From Plumapathes pennacea (Eukaryota; Cnidaria; Anthozoa; Antipatharia; Myriopathidae), in contig OZ038462.1 of NCBI GenBank assembly GCA_964036295.1, positions 10,464,440-10,528,439 on the forward strand: a stretch of DNA of 64,000 nt. The letters are read 5' to 3'. This document shows positions 1 to 10,626 of this stretch, one piece after another (the stretch's first letter is position 1; each line of letters opens with the position of its first letter). The notes below the pieces were generated by a model that was not told where the DNA came from, searched no databases, and saw only the letters and a list, made by a program, of their open reading frames with translations. Made by a program: the position numbers and the translations under genes.

Positions 1-2455
1 TGTAAAAGTGATGCTCAATTACACAAGATTTAGACATATTTCCGTTTTGGAGGTTTCCTGAAAGTAAAATGCAGTGGATCTTATTCAGTTTTGGATAAAA
101 GGATCAAAGAAATTAACTTCATAAACGAAAAGGTACCCAAGTTTGTTGTCCTGCGTGAAGTCCCGCCATTTTCTGTGAACAGTCCTTGCAATCAAATGAT
201 TGCTATACCGAACATCCTGGGGTATAAAATGCATATCCATGGCTGCTTTAACATTTTTCGGGCAGTGCTTGAAAAGGTTCCAAGGAGCCCACACAAGAAA
301 ATCATGCACACAAAAACGGTTGCCTGCCAGAGACCACGTTGTTTGTTTAGTGGCTAGAGCGCAGGCTCCACTGCGATACCGCTGAGCAATAGCAACGTGA
401 CATACACAAAATGGCCAGCACTCAGAATGTTTTAATTTTATAAGTATAAGATATATTTATCATAATAAGTTACATAATAATAGTTCTTTTCTTTTGATGA
501 GAGTGCAGTTAAAAATTTTAAAAATCCAGTCAGTCAGCAAGACTTGTTTTGTACAGAGGATTGAGTATATCCAGATACATGAAGAATGCTTTTCGTGCAG
601 GAAGCCCTTGTGTACATAGCAATAGTTTTCCTTTTGGCACTTCATTGTGATGGGAAATATACACTGTACTGTATGTCACTGTTTTCTTAATTTTCTCAGT
701 GCAGGGGACTTTATGCATCTTGTTTGGCACCTTTGAATAAACAATAATAAAATGTATAGGTATAGTTAACACACAATGAAGGGAAAAAATACATAAATAG
801 GAAATAAAACACTATATAATTAACTCTCAAGAGGTTCATTATGTAAATTTTCTCCTTCAGTCATTCTCACCAGAGGCCTTGGAGAAGTTGGCTTTTGATA
901 GCCAGATGAAAGCTGATATATATGTCAGTTCTCACAACATCACTTACCCCATATTCTTCTTTTTTAAGGCTACATGAGAAATTCTGCATTTTGAGCTTCA
1001 GAGTGGAATCAACGAATGGTTAACTGGATAGAAGTGACATGCACACAGAGATAATAATATTACTAATGCACTGGGTTGTTTATTGCTTACACTACATATG
1101 TCTTGTGCATGTGTTGTCCAGTAGTGTAAATACCATTTAGTATAAAGATGGTTTAGTATCATAGTCATGCAGGCAGGCTTACTTTTTACTTGTTGCTATA
1201 TAACCACAGGTATATGAACAAATGTCCTGTGTATGAACACCACCATTATGTTTCTTGGAAGAGCCCCTATCAGTGAAGGAGAACAGATCTCAGTTAAAAT
1301 GAGAGTTAAGATGAAAGTTTTACACAGTATGATAATAAGAAAAAAATTGTTTACCTTTTTTCTGGTGTAATCCTTCATATTGTTGACATACAATACCACT
1401 GACTGGAAGAAATGGAGGATCACAGTTTGGCACAATCTGTTGGATGAAATTAATACAAATTAATTATTAAATGATGCCGTAATGACAGTATTTAACTATC
1501 AACACCCTGACAAGTGAAGAGATATGCACATCTATTGTCTGACACAAATTCACACACTAAATTATTATGTTGAATAAAAGCTGTTATGTAAAATTTGTGA
1601 GCATGTACTGTTCAGGTCAATCTCTGTTTCTGTGATTATACTCACTACTGTAGCTTCCGTTAATGATAAGATCCTCTGTGCATATATCTGCCTGTACTGC
1701 AATAGTATTCTCCACAGTATAGTTAACATCAGTGCATAATGTTAAGTGACTCTAGATTTTGTTTTCTTTTTAAAACTCTTAAAAAACTATGCCAAGGGTC
1801 TGTTGTATACAGTAGAACCCTGCTATTTCGAACTTGGTTATCTCAAACTCCCCTATATCTCAAACGGAATCCAATGTCCATTGGAAATAAACATGGTAGA
1901 AATTTCCTTTGGTAAAAACCCACTGTCACAATATCAAGTAGAAACAGTGTGCTGGTGTTACAATTTCTTGTGAAAATACACAGATAATATAATGTGCACA
2001 TATACAGTGCTTAGTGGATATCTAGAACAGAAATAAACCAAACATTACTTTGTGCTGATTCACAGAAATACTTGATGCATGCACAACATAAAGAAATTCA
2101 CATGATTCACACCAGGCCAAGAAAAAAAATCAAATTCAGTAATGTAATATGTAAAAAAATATAAATAAAGCTGTTAGAAATATGGGATGTGAAGTACCAT
2201 TGATTGTCCCTTAAAATTGCTTAAATACAGCAGAACTATTTCCATCAACTTAACTAACATTTGAAGGCATAGAAGTATGTGCATTGAAGCATTCTATTAC
2301 AGTAATCAGGTTTTGTTAGCACTTGGCAATCACTAATACATTTAATGTGTATTACAACAAAAGAAAATGTAAATAAAATGGCTATATACTTATAAATGCC
2401 TGGTGTGATCAATGGAAGTGATATTTTTGCAAATGAATGTGGCAAGTTTGACTGG
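1..2455. other. AT-rich sequence, no supported gene
   Basis: No reading frame here has recognisable protein features, splice-site support or useful length. At 1810 the sequence CAGTAGAACCCTGCTATTTC resembles the terminal repeats of pogo/Tigger elements as I remember them, but I found no inverted partner within the next kilobase, so it is at most a remnant. Confidence 0.5.
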
Positions 2456-2477
2456 AATGGTCAGCATCTGCGATAGG

Positions 2478-2635
2478 TAATGAGATCTGAGTAACTTTTG
2501 TTTGTTTACAAAAGATTGGTCAACATCTGCCTGCAATGAGACCTGAGTGGTTTGCTTTTGTAAGGTAACAATAAAACCTGAGTAGTCTGCTTTTGCATGT
2601 TGGCAGTGGACCTGAGTGGTCTACATTTACCCTGT
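2478..2635. repeat. Degenerate ~34-bp minisatellite
   Basis: The core ACCTGAGTGGT with a following TGCTTTTG recurs at 2541, 2576 and 2610, so neighbouring units are 34-35 bp apart, and a more diverged core lies at 2484. The array sits just beyond the 3' end of the Helitron helicase frame on the other strand, so it could lie in the terminal region of that element. I could not identify a Helitron terminus. Confidence 0.45.
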
Positions 2636-2719
2636 AGCAGTGGACCAGGATGGTTGTAAAGTCACATTTGTCATGATGGAAGAGCACAGATCTTTATTTA
2701 TCTGTGTGAGAAGACAAGC

Positions 2720-5650
2720 TCACCTAAAATGCTGTACCAGAAGCCTGGTGTGGGCTTGGCTGAACAGATTTGTTGTTGGTACAAAGCTGAGGCCTCCTTT
2801 ATGGTTTGGCAGGATAGCGGTGAAGTGTCCAGGAGTAGCCGTAAAGTATGCAAAAAGACCTGCACGGATGGATGGGGTATTTCCTGGCTTCTCATAGATA
2901 ATGTGGTGCCTTGTGTTGTCAGCACCTTCCTGAAACAGTTGGCACAGTTGAGCACCGTTTTGGTATGGATATGGGAATGTGCCATCCCTGAGACGGAATG
3001 ATGAATAGACATATATTGGTCTGTTTAGGGCGAGGGAAAGTGCATGGAGGTGAAACTTTCCACCCCAAGCTCCCCATGTAGCAGCTGCTTTGACAATGGT
3101 GTCAAAAGTTTCATGATGATTCTCCAGGCTGAGGAGCTGCCTGAAGTACTGTTCATTCTCCACCATTGTCAGTACAGTTAGGAGTCGCAGGTCAGCTGTC
3201 AACTTCTCAGTGCCTGTCAGTCCCTGTGAAATCATATGCCACAGGCAGTTGCCATCACCTCTGGTTGGTATGGCTGTGTACTGGGTTTTTACAACAGGAT
3301 GGAGCTGTGCCATGACATGTGTTTCTGGAACCTGCTTCCCTTTATAAAGTATTGGTTCAACAGATCTTACTTGGTGGAGTAGACAATGTAGCGATTGCCT
3401 TTCTGAGTGTACAAACTGTTTGATGACCTGAATGTTTGTTCCAACAGTGTGCAGGAGCTGTTTTCCAACTTTCTGTGTATGTGGTATATTGTTGGAAACA
3501 TGTGGCTTTGAGAAACTTGGTTGATCCACTGGGTTCCCAGGTCTGAATCTGGACCATGTTTCTTGTGCGAGTGTAGCCAGGTGCTGTTCTTCAGCTCTCC
3601 TGTACTTCAGGCCTTTGCTTTTACCAATGGACTGAATTCTCTCGAGACTCATTGGCTGGAAAAGTACATCATTGATGGACCGTACCCTGGACGCCGCAAC
3701 AAATGTGCATCCAGCTGCTCTCTCACTTTTCCCAAGATCAATGACTACTTTGGACAAGGTCTGTCCTTGTGACTTATGGATAGTCATGGCATATCGCAGT
3801 CTGACAGGGACTTGGAGACGTGAAAATCTGCTGCCATGAGCATCCCACTGAAACAGCTGTGGTGGTACTGGGACACAATGGGGCATTTCTTCTATGAATG
3901 GTGGCCCAGTGTATTGTGGAAAGTCCACAAGTACAGCAATCAGCAGCTCTGGTGGGCCACTGTCTGCAGCGTACAGGATATCATGAACTGCACCAGGAGA
4001 GCCATTACATAGCCCCATTTGCTGCCACAGGTTGGATGTGAGCATGACCTTTGCTCCTTTGCTGAGGAAAATCTCCGGGTCCAGGCCGCCAGCATCATCT
4101 GACTTGGCAGAAGCTGCACCCGTGCCTGAGTGTTTTGCAGAGATGCGAGCAATAGGGGTGTTGAGGCTCTTCAACTTGTTGTAGTTGTACTCAGCCACAC
4201 TCTGCTTATCAAAGAACAGTCTGACTGCATCACTGAACTCGGCCTGGTTGCTAGTGCTTGGTGACCTTGTAAGGAGTTTCCTTCAGTCGTCTTCTGTTGA
4301 CTGGCCATTTCTCAATCTGAGCAACAGGCCACGAAAAGCTGCAGCTTCAGAATCGCTACCTGCTTGCCTCATGACTTCAGTTAGCACGACAACAGTGTCA
4401 AACAGCTTGTAAACCGCGTGGCCTTGGTCACCAAGAACTGATCCTGGAGCAGCTGCATAGACTGGTCTGTCACCAACAGGTGGAAGTTGGCCAAAATCAC
4501 CAATCAGGATGACAGAAAATCCTCCAAATGCTTCAGCAAGCTAGCCTGTTGCTTGGCGGAGCCTCCTGTCAACCCATGCCATGCTCTTTTGGCCCAGCAT
4601 TGACATTTCATCTATGAGTATATAATGCTTTCCGTCCAGAAGCATCTGAAGCCGCTGCAGTGACTGACCCTCTAATTCCTTGTTCTTCTGCTCACGTACA
4701 GGGAGCTGCAAGGCAGAGTGGATGGTACAGCCATGGATGTTAAAACCTGCCATTCCTGTTGTTCCTGTTAGAACACATTGCTCTTTGAGAACATCTGCTA
4801 TAGCACTGATGAGGTAAGACTTTCCAGTACCAGCAGTTCCTGAAATAATCATTCGCAGGGGAGCTGGTGGTTTGTCAGTCTGTTGGGTCTGGTAGTGCTG
4901 CTGAACAATGTCATATGCTAGGCGCTGCTTGATGTTGAGTTGTGAAATGTCTACAGCATTTCCAGGCTGTGAAAGCACTTTGTCTGAGTTGTCTTCTTGT
5001 GTTTTCTTCTGCTGAACAATCCATTGTGGACATGCTCGCAGGAGAGGAGGAGGAACTTCAGAGGCTCCACTGCTCCAGTCATAGGTGTTGATCTCCTCAC
5101 TGGGATTATCTTCAAAGCGCTGGTTCAGGCGACACAAGAGCATCCACTCTTCACACGTGTCCTCCCCTGGTACTGGTGCCATTGCCTCTTCTTCTGGTTC
5201 TGCTTTGGCAAGATAGTGCTGGGCACTCTCGATTTCAGCTGCAACTTTAGGAACATGTTGTTGCGCATATTCTGTGGAGAGAAAAGCGTTGTATGCTGTG
5301 GTGAACATTGCACTGCATTCCTCTTCAGCATCCCATGCATTATGAGGAGCTCCAACCCAAGGCTTGTACTTGATCAGCTGGTATTTGCAGTACAGTGGGT
5401 AGTTCTTTCCATCAGGGTTGGATGAAAACGTTGGAAATGCCCTGATGACAACCTCATTGGATCGTGGTCTTGGCTCATTGTTGCTGATGCGGTAGTTAGA
5501 GACAAATTCCATGAAGTTGAGGGCTGAAATTCCAGGAAAAAGTTTCTCCCACTGAGCCCGCTTGGAGTACATACTGAGCATTGATGGATCCAATGCTTCA
5601 CCTGGTTCACTGCCTTCTTTGTCTTGTTGGTGGTTCACTTTGCGGCTTTC
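2720..5650 (-). pseudogene. Helitron PIF1-type helicase with OTU-like tail
   Basis: In minus-strand order I see a post-Rep segment, then Walker A GTAGTGKS, Walker B as LIDEMSM, a GDFGQLPPVGD motif, and later IHKSQGQTL and a VAASRVRS motif. These belong to superfamily 1 PIF1-type helicases, the strand-displacing motor of Helitrons. After about 250 more residues the OTU-like protease signature GDGNCLWH supplies the expected Asp and Cys, and PGHFTAI near the C terminus supplies a candidate His. An OTU domain at this place is known in some animal Helitrons. The frame is continuous except for TAG at 4541-4543 and TGA at 4283-4285, which split it into three parts; apart from these the helicase motifs look well kept, suggesting fairly recent death. 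Confidence 0.85.
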
Positions 5651-5651
5651 A

Positions 5652-6142
5652 TCAAGTGATACAATCACAAAGGAATAGGTGCACAGACACAGCCCTCTTT
5701 CGCCCCTGGTTGGTTGGGTCACCTTTTCCATATGGAAAGAGAGCAGGAAAAGCCATAGAAGCCAGGCCTGTAGTCTTGAACTCATTAAGCGAGTCTTTAG
5801 ATATTGATGGCCAATCGAATGGACCCTGACCATCAATAGCTGACCTGATGGCTTCTTGATCTTGTTTCTTGTGGAGTGGGAGAGGCAAGAAACTTCTGGG
5901 AAGTTCAACATCTTCACCATTATCCTCCTGTGCATCTGTGGGTACATCAGGATCACTGTTGTCTTCATCTTCAGTGTTGTCTTCGATGATTTGGAGACCA
6001 CTTGGTACATCATCTTCAGGCAGGTTTTGCAGTGATTTGTGGTCGATGATAATGTCCTTGTAGTAGGGATTGTTTGTCTTGAGCCACTGAATCGCATCCA
6101 AGACTCGTTTGCGGCGCACTCTACAGTCTTTGTGAGTGTTAT
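5652..6142 (-). pseudogene. Helitron gene, exon 2 start (pre-Rep block)
   Basis: The block contains DCRVRRKRVLDAIQWL and NNPYYKDIIIDH, a signature of the region just before the Rep domain of animal Helitrons, then an acidic linker and the FPALFPYGKGDPTNQGR motif. The frame runs to a stop at 5652-5654, while the helicase block downstream is in another frame. The motif chain that should follow (several hundred residues including the HUH histidines and the catalytic tyrosines) is absent, so the frame change and the deletion coincide. What remains would encode no catalytic site. Confidence 0.75.
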
Positions 6143-6966
6143 CTAATTAAATAAAGTGAGGCTAATTTTGTACTCTGAAAATAAATGTCTTTGAAATAGT
6201 ACATACGTACATGTACAGGTATCACTAAATACTTAAAAATGATATATTGTATTGTGCAAAAACACTCCATTGTAAAGTATGCCAGAGTAGCAAAAATATA
6301 AATAACTTAAACACGAAAACCATGAAAATGAAAACCTTGAAAATCAGTTCACTATGTCTATTGAGGGGCAAAATAAATCACAACACACACACTAATTTTG
6401 AGCTGTATTCAGTAACAAAGAAGAATGATGCATTTGAAATGAAATTCATAAAGTCTTCAAAGACAAAAAATGTAAAACAAAGTATGGCAGCTGCTTTTTA
6501 ATTGATAGAAACCCATGAAATTAGATGTGATAACATTTGGAAATTCAGCAAAATTCATGATTAATACTGTATAATTGTGTAAATATACATATACTGTACA
6601 ATTATGTAAAAGAAAGATTGACAGCAAACAATTAATTCAACAAGCAAAAAATAAACCATGAATTCAGTCAAGAAGATTATTTTCTGATGCAGAAAAATGT
6701 AATATACTGACAGTACTTTTTCTTCGTGTTCAATAAACTGGATAGGTTTCAAAAGACAATTTAAACAAAGGAAGGAAATCATGTTAAAAAATCCATATTA
6801 CATTTAGCAAGTGAATCAGGTGTGAAAATCGAAGATGGTTGGCAGTTACTCGCATGAAAAACAAACATAATGAAACAACAGTAAAGCAACGACAATATTT
6901 CCGAGACGGCTGATAAGCATTATAGGCCAGGTACAAACGTAAAGAAGAAGAGGTTTCATTTCTTAC
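6143..6966 (-). other. Predicted intron of the Helitron gene
   Basis: On the minus strand the 824-bp segment starts GTAAGA and ends TTTAATTAG. Splicing is phase 1 and joins the exon-1 frame to DNTHKDCRVRRKR, which is the expected next block in this family. A different AG nearer the next methionine would put the downstream block in the wrong frame, which decided the choice. The segment is AT-rich and holds no other convincing gene. Confidence 0.6.
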
Positions 6967-7945
6967 CTGCCCCTTGTTTCCTGATAAGAATCGGCAGATC
7001 ACTCACATTGGCGGGGAGACTGCTGAGAAATCCCTGCACAGCTTGTGGCAAATTAAGGACATGTCCTTTGTACCCACGCTGGCCGCCATGTTTCCGGTAA
7101 ACACACATAATGGGGAAAGCCCTGGCGATAAGCATTTCCTCCACTTCGCTGAGGCCCCGTAGTTCTGTTGGCACTATACCAGGGTCCATGTCGTTGTCAT
7201 CCGAGAATAAGCGGCACGATGTCTTTTTGTCTCGCTTACATCTGGTGCAGATATAGTTCGGGTAGGCCATACTTTGCTTGGCAACTATTGGCCATGTTTC
7301 CTTACACACGTTACAGTGAAGGTGTCGAAGGTTTTCTTCGTAGCGGTGGAAGGCTGCAAGTTCCTCTTGTGCCCATTGCTGTTCATGCAGAGCCGGGTTG
7401 TCAGGATTAGCCCATCCACGGCTATGCAGATATTGTTGCCTCTGGAAGCGCCGTTCTTCGACAAGCGACGAACATTGCTCACGATGTCGATTGTTGGTCT
7501 CATTTTGAGCCTGAAGCCTGCGAGCCCTTTGTGCATTCGTTTCATTGTGGCGTCGGGAAGCAGTTCGTTGTCGAGCGGCTTTCACGCGCTGTTCTTTTGC
7601 CTGAGTTGTTTCTTGGGCCAGCTTCTGCCTGTGATGCTCCAGATCAGCTATAATGCGCTGCTCTCTTTCCTGGGTTGTCTCCTGAGCTCGTTTCTGCAGG
7701 TGATGCTCTCGGTCATACCGTTGCTTCGCTTTTTTGGCAGCAACAGCACTGTCTGTTTGCCGTCTGCGCTCGAGACGAATACACAGTGCCTGGCTTGTCT
7801 CGTGCATTCGTCTTAGTCTCGCTTGTTCTCTTCGTTTTTGAAGACGAACTTGTTTCTTCTCTTCAGAGTGTTCGCTTTGATTTTTTGCTTGATTCATACT
7901 TGCCGTATATACTTCTTCAGCAAGAGTGTATAAAAACTCCTTCAA
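6967..7945 (-). pseudogene. Helitron gene, exon 1 (DUF6570-like region)
   Basis: The frame opens at an ATG at 7945, with a second candidate ATG 15 codons later. The first ~150 residues are a charged, probably helical repeat rich in R, E, Q and H, with units such as QKRAQETTQEREQR and QKLAQETTQAKEQR. A cysteine pair follows (CNVCKETWP, then CTRCKRD), as in the DUF6570-like region upstream of Helitron Rep domains. The exon ends at a strong splice donor, CAG|GTAAGA, whose last exon base is 6967. I paired it with an acceptor at 6143-6144 because that keeps the family's reading frame. This exon has no stop codon. The role is presumed to be part of the element's replication protein; the zinc-binding reading is inferred from cysteine spacing only. 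Confidence 0.7.
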
Positions 7946-7998
7946 CCTCCGAGTGTCCGTTGCTTCGCAACGGACCAGCAGACACTGCGGTGCGGGAA

Positions 7999-8408
7999 GG
8001 TCGCCCGTGAACGAAAAACATTAAAAAACGAGATTCGAGGTCACGAGAAAAAAGAGCCTGGGAACGAGGTTAGAGTGTTCTACCCAGCAAACCCCGCGCG
8101 TGATTCTGTTCCGAGTTTCTACCCAGCAGACCCCACTGCGCGGGGACGTGATTCTCTTCCGATGTTTTTCCCAGCAAGCCCCGCTGCGCGGGGAGGTCGC
8201 CCGTGAACGAAAAACATTAAAAAACGAGATTCGAGGTCGCGAGAGGAAAGAGCCTGGGAACGAGGTTAGAGTGTTCTACCCAGCAAACCCCGCGCGTGAT
8301 TCTGTTCCGAGTTTCTACCCAGCAGACCCCGCGGGGACGTGATTCTCTTCCGATGTTTTTCCCAGCAAACCCCGCTGCGCGGGGAGGTCGCCCGTGAACG
8401 AAAAACAT
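7999..8408. repeat. Tandem repeat, 196- and 191-bp units
   Basis: The string GGTCGCCCGTGAACGAAAAA starts at 7999, 8195 and 8386, so two full units and the start of a third are present. Each unit is itself built from two or three diverged modules of about 50 bp, each beginning ACCCAGCA or CCCAGCA, containing CCCCGC and often CTGCGCGGGG, and most followed by GTGATTCT. The array lies between the 5' side of the Helitron gene and the truncated start of the gypsy element, and gives way to gypsy sequence at about 8440. Confidence 0.85.
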
Positions 8409-8492
8409 TAAAAAACGACATGGTGTTCAGATTAGTACCCACGCAGGGCATGGGAAAAAACACTTCATTGCGCGCCCAAGCGGTTACAAGGG

Positions 8493-10025
8493 ATGATGAT
8501 CCTTCTGCAAAGATATGACTTGGAAGTCAACTACGAAAAAGGAAACACAATTTTTCTGGCGGACACATTCTCCAGGGCATACCTCCCCTCACACAAACAA
8601 GATGGGGCAGAGTTTGAAACCATCAACATGACGAAGTACCTACCTATTTCCGAAGAAAGGCTTCTGCAGATCCAGCGTGAGACAGATATGGACGAGTCCC
8701 TTCAAGTTCTAAAGGCTGTTATTCAATGGGGCTGGCCTGAACACAAGAGTGCCCTGCCAGATATCATCTCTCTGTATTTTAACATGAGAGATGAAATGTC
8801 TGTTCAAGAGGGACTTATCTTGAAAGGCGAAAGGGTAGTAGTTCCACGAGCTGTAAGAGGCGAGCTGCTCAAGAGAATCCACAACCCACATATGGGTGTT
8901 AATGGCTCTTTCAACAGAGCCTGCAAGTGTCTTTATTGGCCGGGCATGACAGAGGATATCAAGAATCATGTGTCAACCTGCAAAGCCTGCAGAGAGTATG
9001 AGCGGAGCCAGACCAAGGAGACACTCATGGGCCATGAAACGCCAAGTCGTCCATGGCAGTATGTCTCAGCTGACCTTTTCGAGTGCGACGGAAGAACCTA
9101 CTTGGTGACCTCGGACTACTACAGTGACTTCTTCGAGCTGGACCACCTCAGAAGTAATGCGTTGGTAGCAGTAATCAAGAAACTCAAAGCCCATTTTGCA
9201 AGACACTGCATACCAGAGGAGCTCGTGTCGGACAATGGCCAGCAATTTGTGTCACGTGACTTCCTAAAATTCTCCAAAGAGTGGGATTTTGAACACCACC
9301 CCATCAGCCCTCGCCACAGCCAAGGCAATGGAAAAGCTGAGAGTGCAGTGAAGGAGGCCAAGAAAATCCTAATGAAGTCCAAAAGAGCAAGCTCTGACAC
9401 GTTCATCACGTTGCTGGACCACAGAAACACACCACCTTCGAGCATCATGATAAGCCCTGTACAGCGCCTAATGAACAGAAGGACATGGAGCTTGCTGCCA
9501 ATGTCTGCTGGATTACTCAAACCGAGTGTTTCTGATGATGATCACACTCAAACTAAACCACGCCTTCGTCAACAACAGCAAGCGCATTACTACAACAGAG
9601 GTGCCCACGATCTCGACCCATTAGAGCCAGGGGATCCTGTGAGAATCAAGCCATGGCAGCTTGGCAAGAAAGAGTGGGAGAAAGGCTTTGTGAGGAGCCG
9701 CCTTGATGAAAGTTCATATGAGATACAAGCTCAACAAAGTGTTCTACGAAGGAACAGGGTGCTCCTCAAGAAAAGCAGTGAGTCAACCCGTGGATCCATG
9801 ATTGACGCCCTTGATGAACCAACCCCTGAGACCTCCGAGCCACCGCAGGCGCCAGCTGAGCCAGAGACCAGTCAACCCATCCCTGTCAAGTCCAAGGAAA
9901 CTGCAGCCTGCGAGTCCTCTCCGAGGAAAGTCCAAGAGCCAAGAAGATCGGAAAGCATACGCCGTATGCCTTCACATTTGAAAGACTTTTTCTTAAACGT
10001 TGTAAAGGCCATGAAACCTATCTAA
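8493..10025 (+). CDS. Gypsy pol remnant: RNase H end and integrase
   Basis: The first ~30 residues (YDLEVNYEKGN then ADTFSRA) are the end of a gypsy RNase H domain; coding similarity extends a few codons upstream of the listed ATG, so this start is an artefact of truncation. The integrase follows: an H-H-C-C zinc-binding module (HNPHMGVNG to CKACREY), then the catalytic core with D in SADLFECDG, D in VSDNGQQF and E in GKAESAVKEAKK. All three catalytic residues are present and the frame is open to a TAA just after 10020. The tail is proline-, serine- and glutamate-rich and I see no chromodomain. It is a 510-residue open frame, but lacking the rest of pol it would not make a working element. 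The fragments at 31.6-35.0 kb look like a related family. Confidence 0.85.
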   Translation: MMILLQRYDLEVNYEKGNTIFLADTFSRAYLPSHKQDGAEFETINMTKYLPISEERLLQIQRETDMDESLQVLKAVIQWGWPEHKSALPDIISLYFNMRDEMSVQEGLILKGERVVVPRAVRGELLKRIHNPHMGVNGSFNRACKCLYWPGMTEDIKNHVSTCKACREYERSQTKETLMGHETPSRPWQYVSADLFECDGRTYLVTSDYYSDFFELDHLRSNALVAVIKKLKAHFARHCIPEELVSDNGQQFVSRDFLKFSKEWDFEHHPISPRHSQGNGKAESAVKEAKKILMKSKRASSDTFITLLDHRNTPPSSIMISPVQRLMNRRTWSLLPMSAGLLKPSVSDDDHTQTKPRLRQQQQAHYYNRGAHDLDPLEPGDPVRIKPWQLGKKEWEKGFVRSRLDESSYEIQAQQSVLRRNRVLLKKSSESTRGSMIDALDEPTPETSEPPQAPAEPETSQPIPVKSKETAACESSPRKVQEPRRSESIRRMPSHLKDFFLNVVKAMKPI

Positions 10026-10092
10026 CCCTAACACTACATTCACGTGTTTTGCGGAGTACATTCTTTTCTTTATTCTCCCATTAAAGGGAGGG

Positions 10093-10253
10093 TGTTATAA
10101 AATGTAACTAGAGCCAGCGGTTGTCCCTAGGGACACGCTTTATCTGATTAGATATTCTGTCAGCAAGGTCTGTGACACTTTTCGTAGCGTCGGTTTGGAG
10201 TGAACATTAAAACACGTTTGCCGTCGAGTTTGTCTTTGCTCGATATTATCACA
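10093..10253 (+). repeat. Putative gypsy 3' LTR
   Basis: It starts TGTTATAAAATG directly after the purine tract and ends ATTATCACA, giving the TG...CA ends expected of an LTR. The length of 161 bp is short but possible. No 5' LTR is present in the window to confirm the limits, and the end is set by the adjoining foldback element. Confidence 0.5.
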
Positions 10254-10524
10254 TGGTCCTCACTTGCGCATAAAGCATAAGTAAGTGCAAGCATAAGCGC
10301 AAGCGCAAGAGAGCGACAGTGTCGACATAAGCATAAGCATAAGGAACAGACGTGTTTGTTTCCTAAGGCTCCTTTACACATACAATGCAATAATAAGGAT
10401 CAGAAGCGTTTGATCCTCATGCTTATGCTTATGCTTATGCTTATGCTTATGTCGTCACTGTCGCTCTGTTGTGCTTATACTTATGCTTGTGCTTATGCTT
10501 ATACTTATGCGCTAGTGAGGACCA
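10254..10524. mobile_element. Foldback element built from CATAAG hexamers
   Basis: The ends are inverted copies: TGGTCCTCACTTGCGCATAA on the left, and the right end reads TTATGCGC, one T-to-C or similar change further, then AGTGAGGACCA. The arms are about 90 bp and consist largely of CATAAG (left) and CTTATG (right) hexamers around a shared block resembling GAGCGACAGTG. The arms are separated by about 70 bp. I find no protein and no clear target duplication. Its left end touches the putative gypsy LTR end exactly. Confidence 0.7.
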
Positions 10525-10626
10525 GGCTTAAAGTTATTGTTCCGATGCGTAAATCATATCTTAAGAACATTATCATTCGTACGCAGGTTTTGTGAATCCG
10601 GCCCGTTTCCAGAGGTTTTTTTACAG

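Larger units (their letters stand above)
2720..7945 (-). mobile_element. Helitron-type element, Rep domain deleted
   Basis: Read on the minus strand this is one transposon gene. An arginine- and glutamate-rich N-terminal exon with a cysteine-containing DUF6570-like region is followed by an intron, then a helicase region of the PIF1 type, then an OTU-like cysteine protease region. This order is known from animal Helitrons, which normally carry an HUH Rep endonuclease between the N-terminal region and the helicase. Here fewer than about 100 bp separate the two around 5650, so the Rep domain is gone. There is also a frameshift near 5650-5700, and in-frame stops at 4541-4543 and 4283-4285. It cannot encode its own transposition protein as it stands. 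Element termini were not found, so the boundaries given are those of the coding remnant. Confidence 0.85.
8441..10253 (+). mobile_element. Ty3/gypsy element, 3' half
   Basis: Only the C-terminal end of RNase H, the integrase, a C-terminal tail, a purine-rich tract (AAAGGGAGGG at 10083-10092) and a putative 3' LTR are present. Everything upstream (gag, protease, reverse transcriptase) is missing and the tandem repeat abuts the break. The 3' end is followed directly by a foldback element. Confidence 0.8.

Noticed and set aside
1810..1840. Pogo/Tigger-like terminal repeat CAGTAGAACCCTGCTATTTC
   Set aside because: No inverted partner or transposase within reach; too short to call an element.
4997..5425. 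142-residue plus-strand frame over the helicase
   Set aside because: Antisense shadow of the Helitron helicase; no motifs of its own.
7274..7816. 180-residue plus-strand frame rich in L, F and S
   Set aside because: Looks membrane-like only because it is the complement of the charged repeat exon of the Helitron gene.
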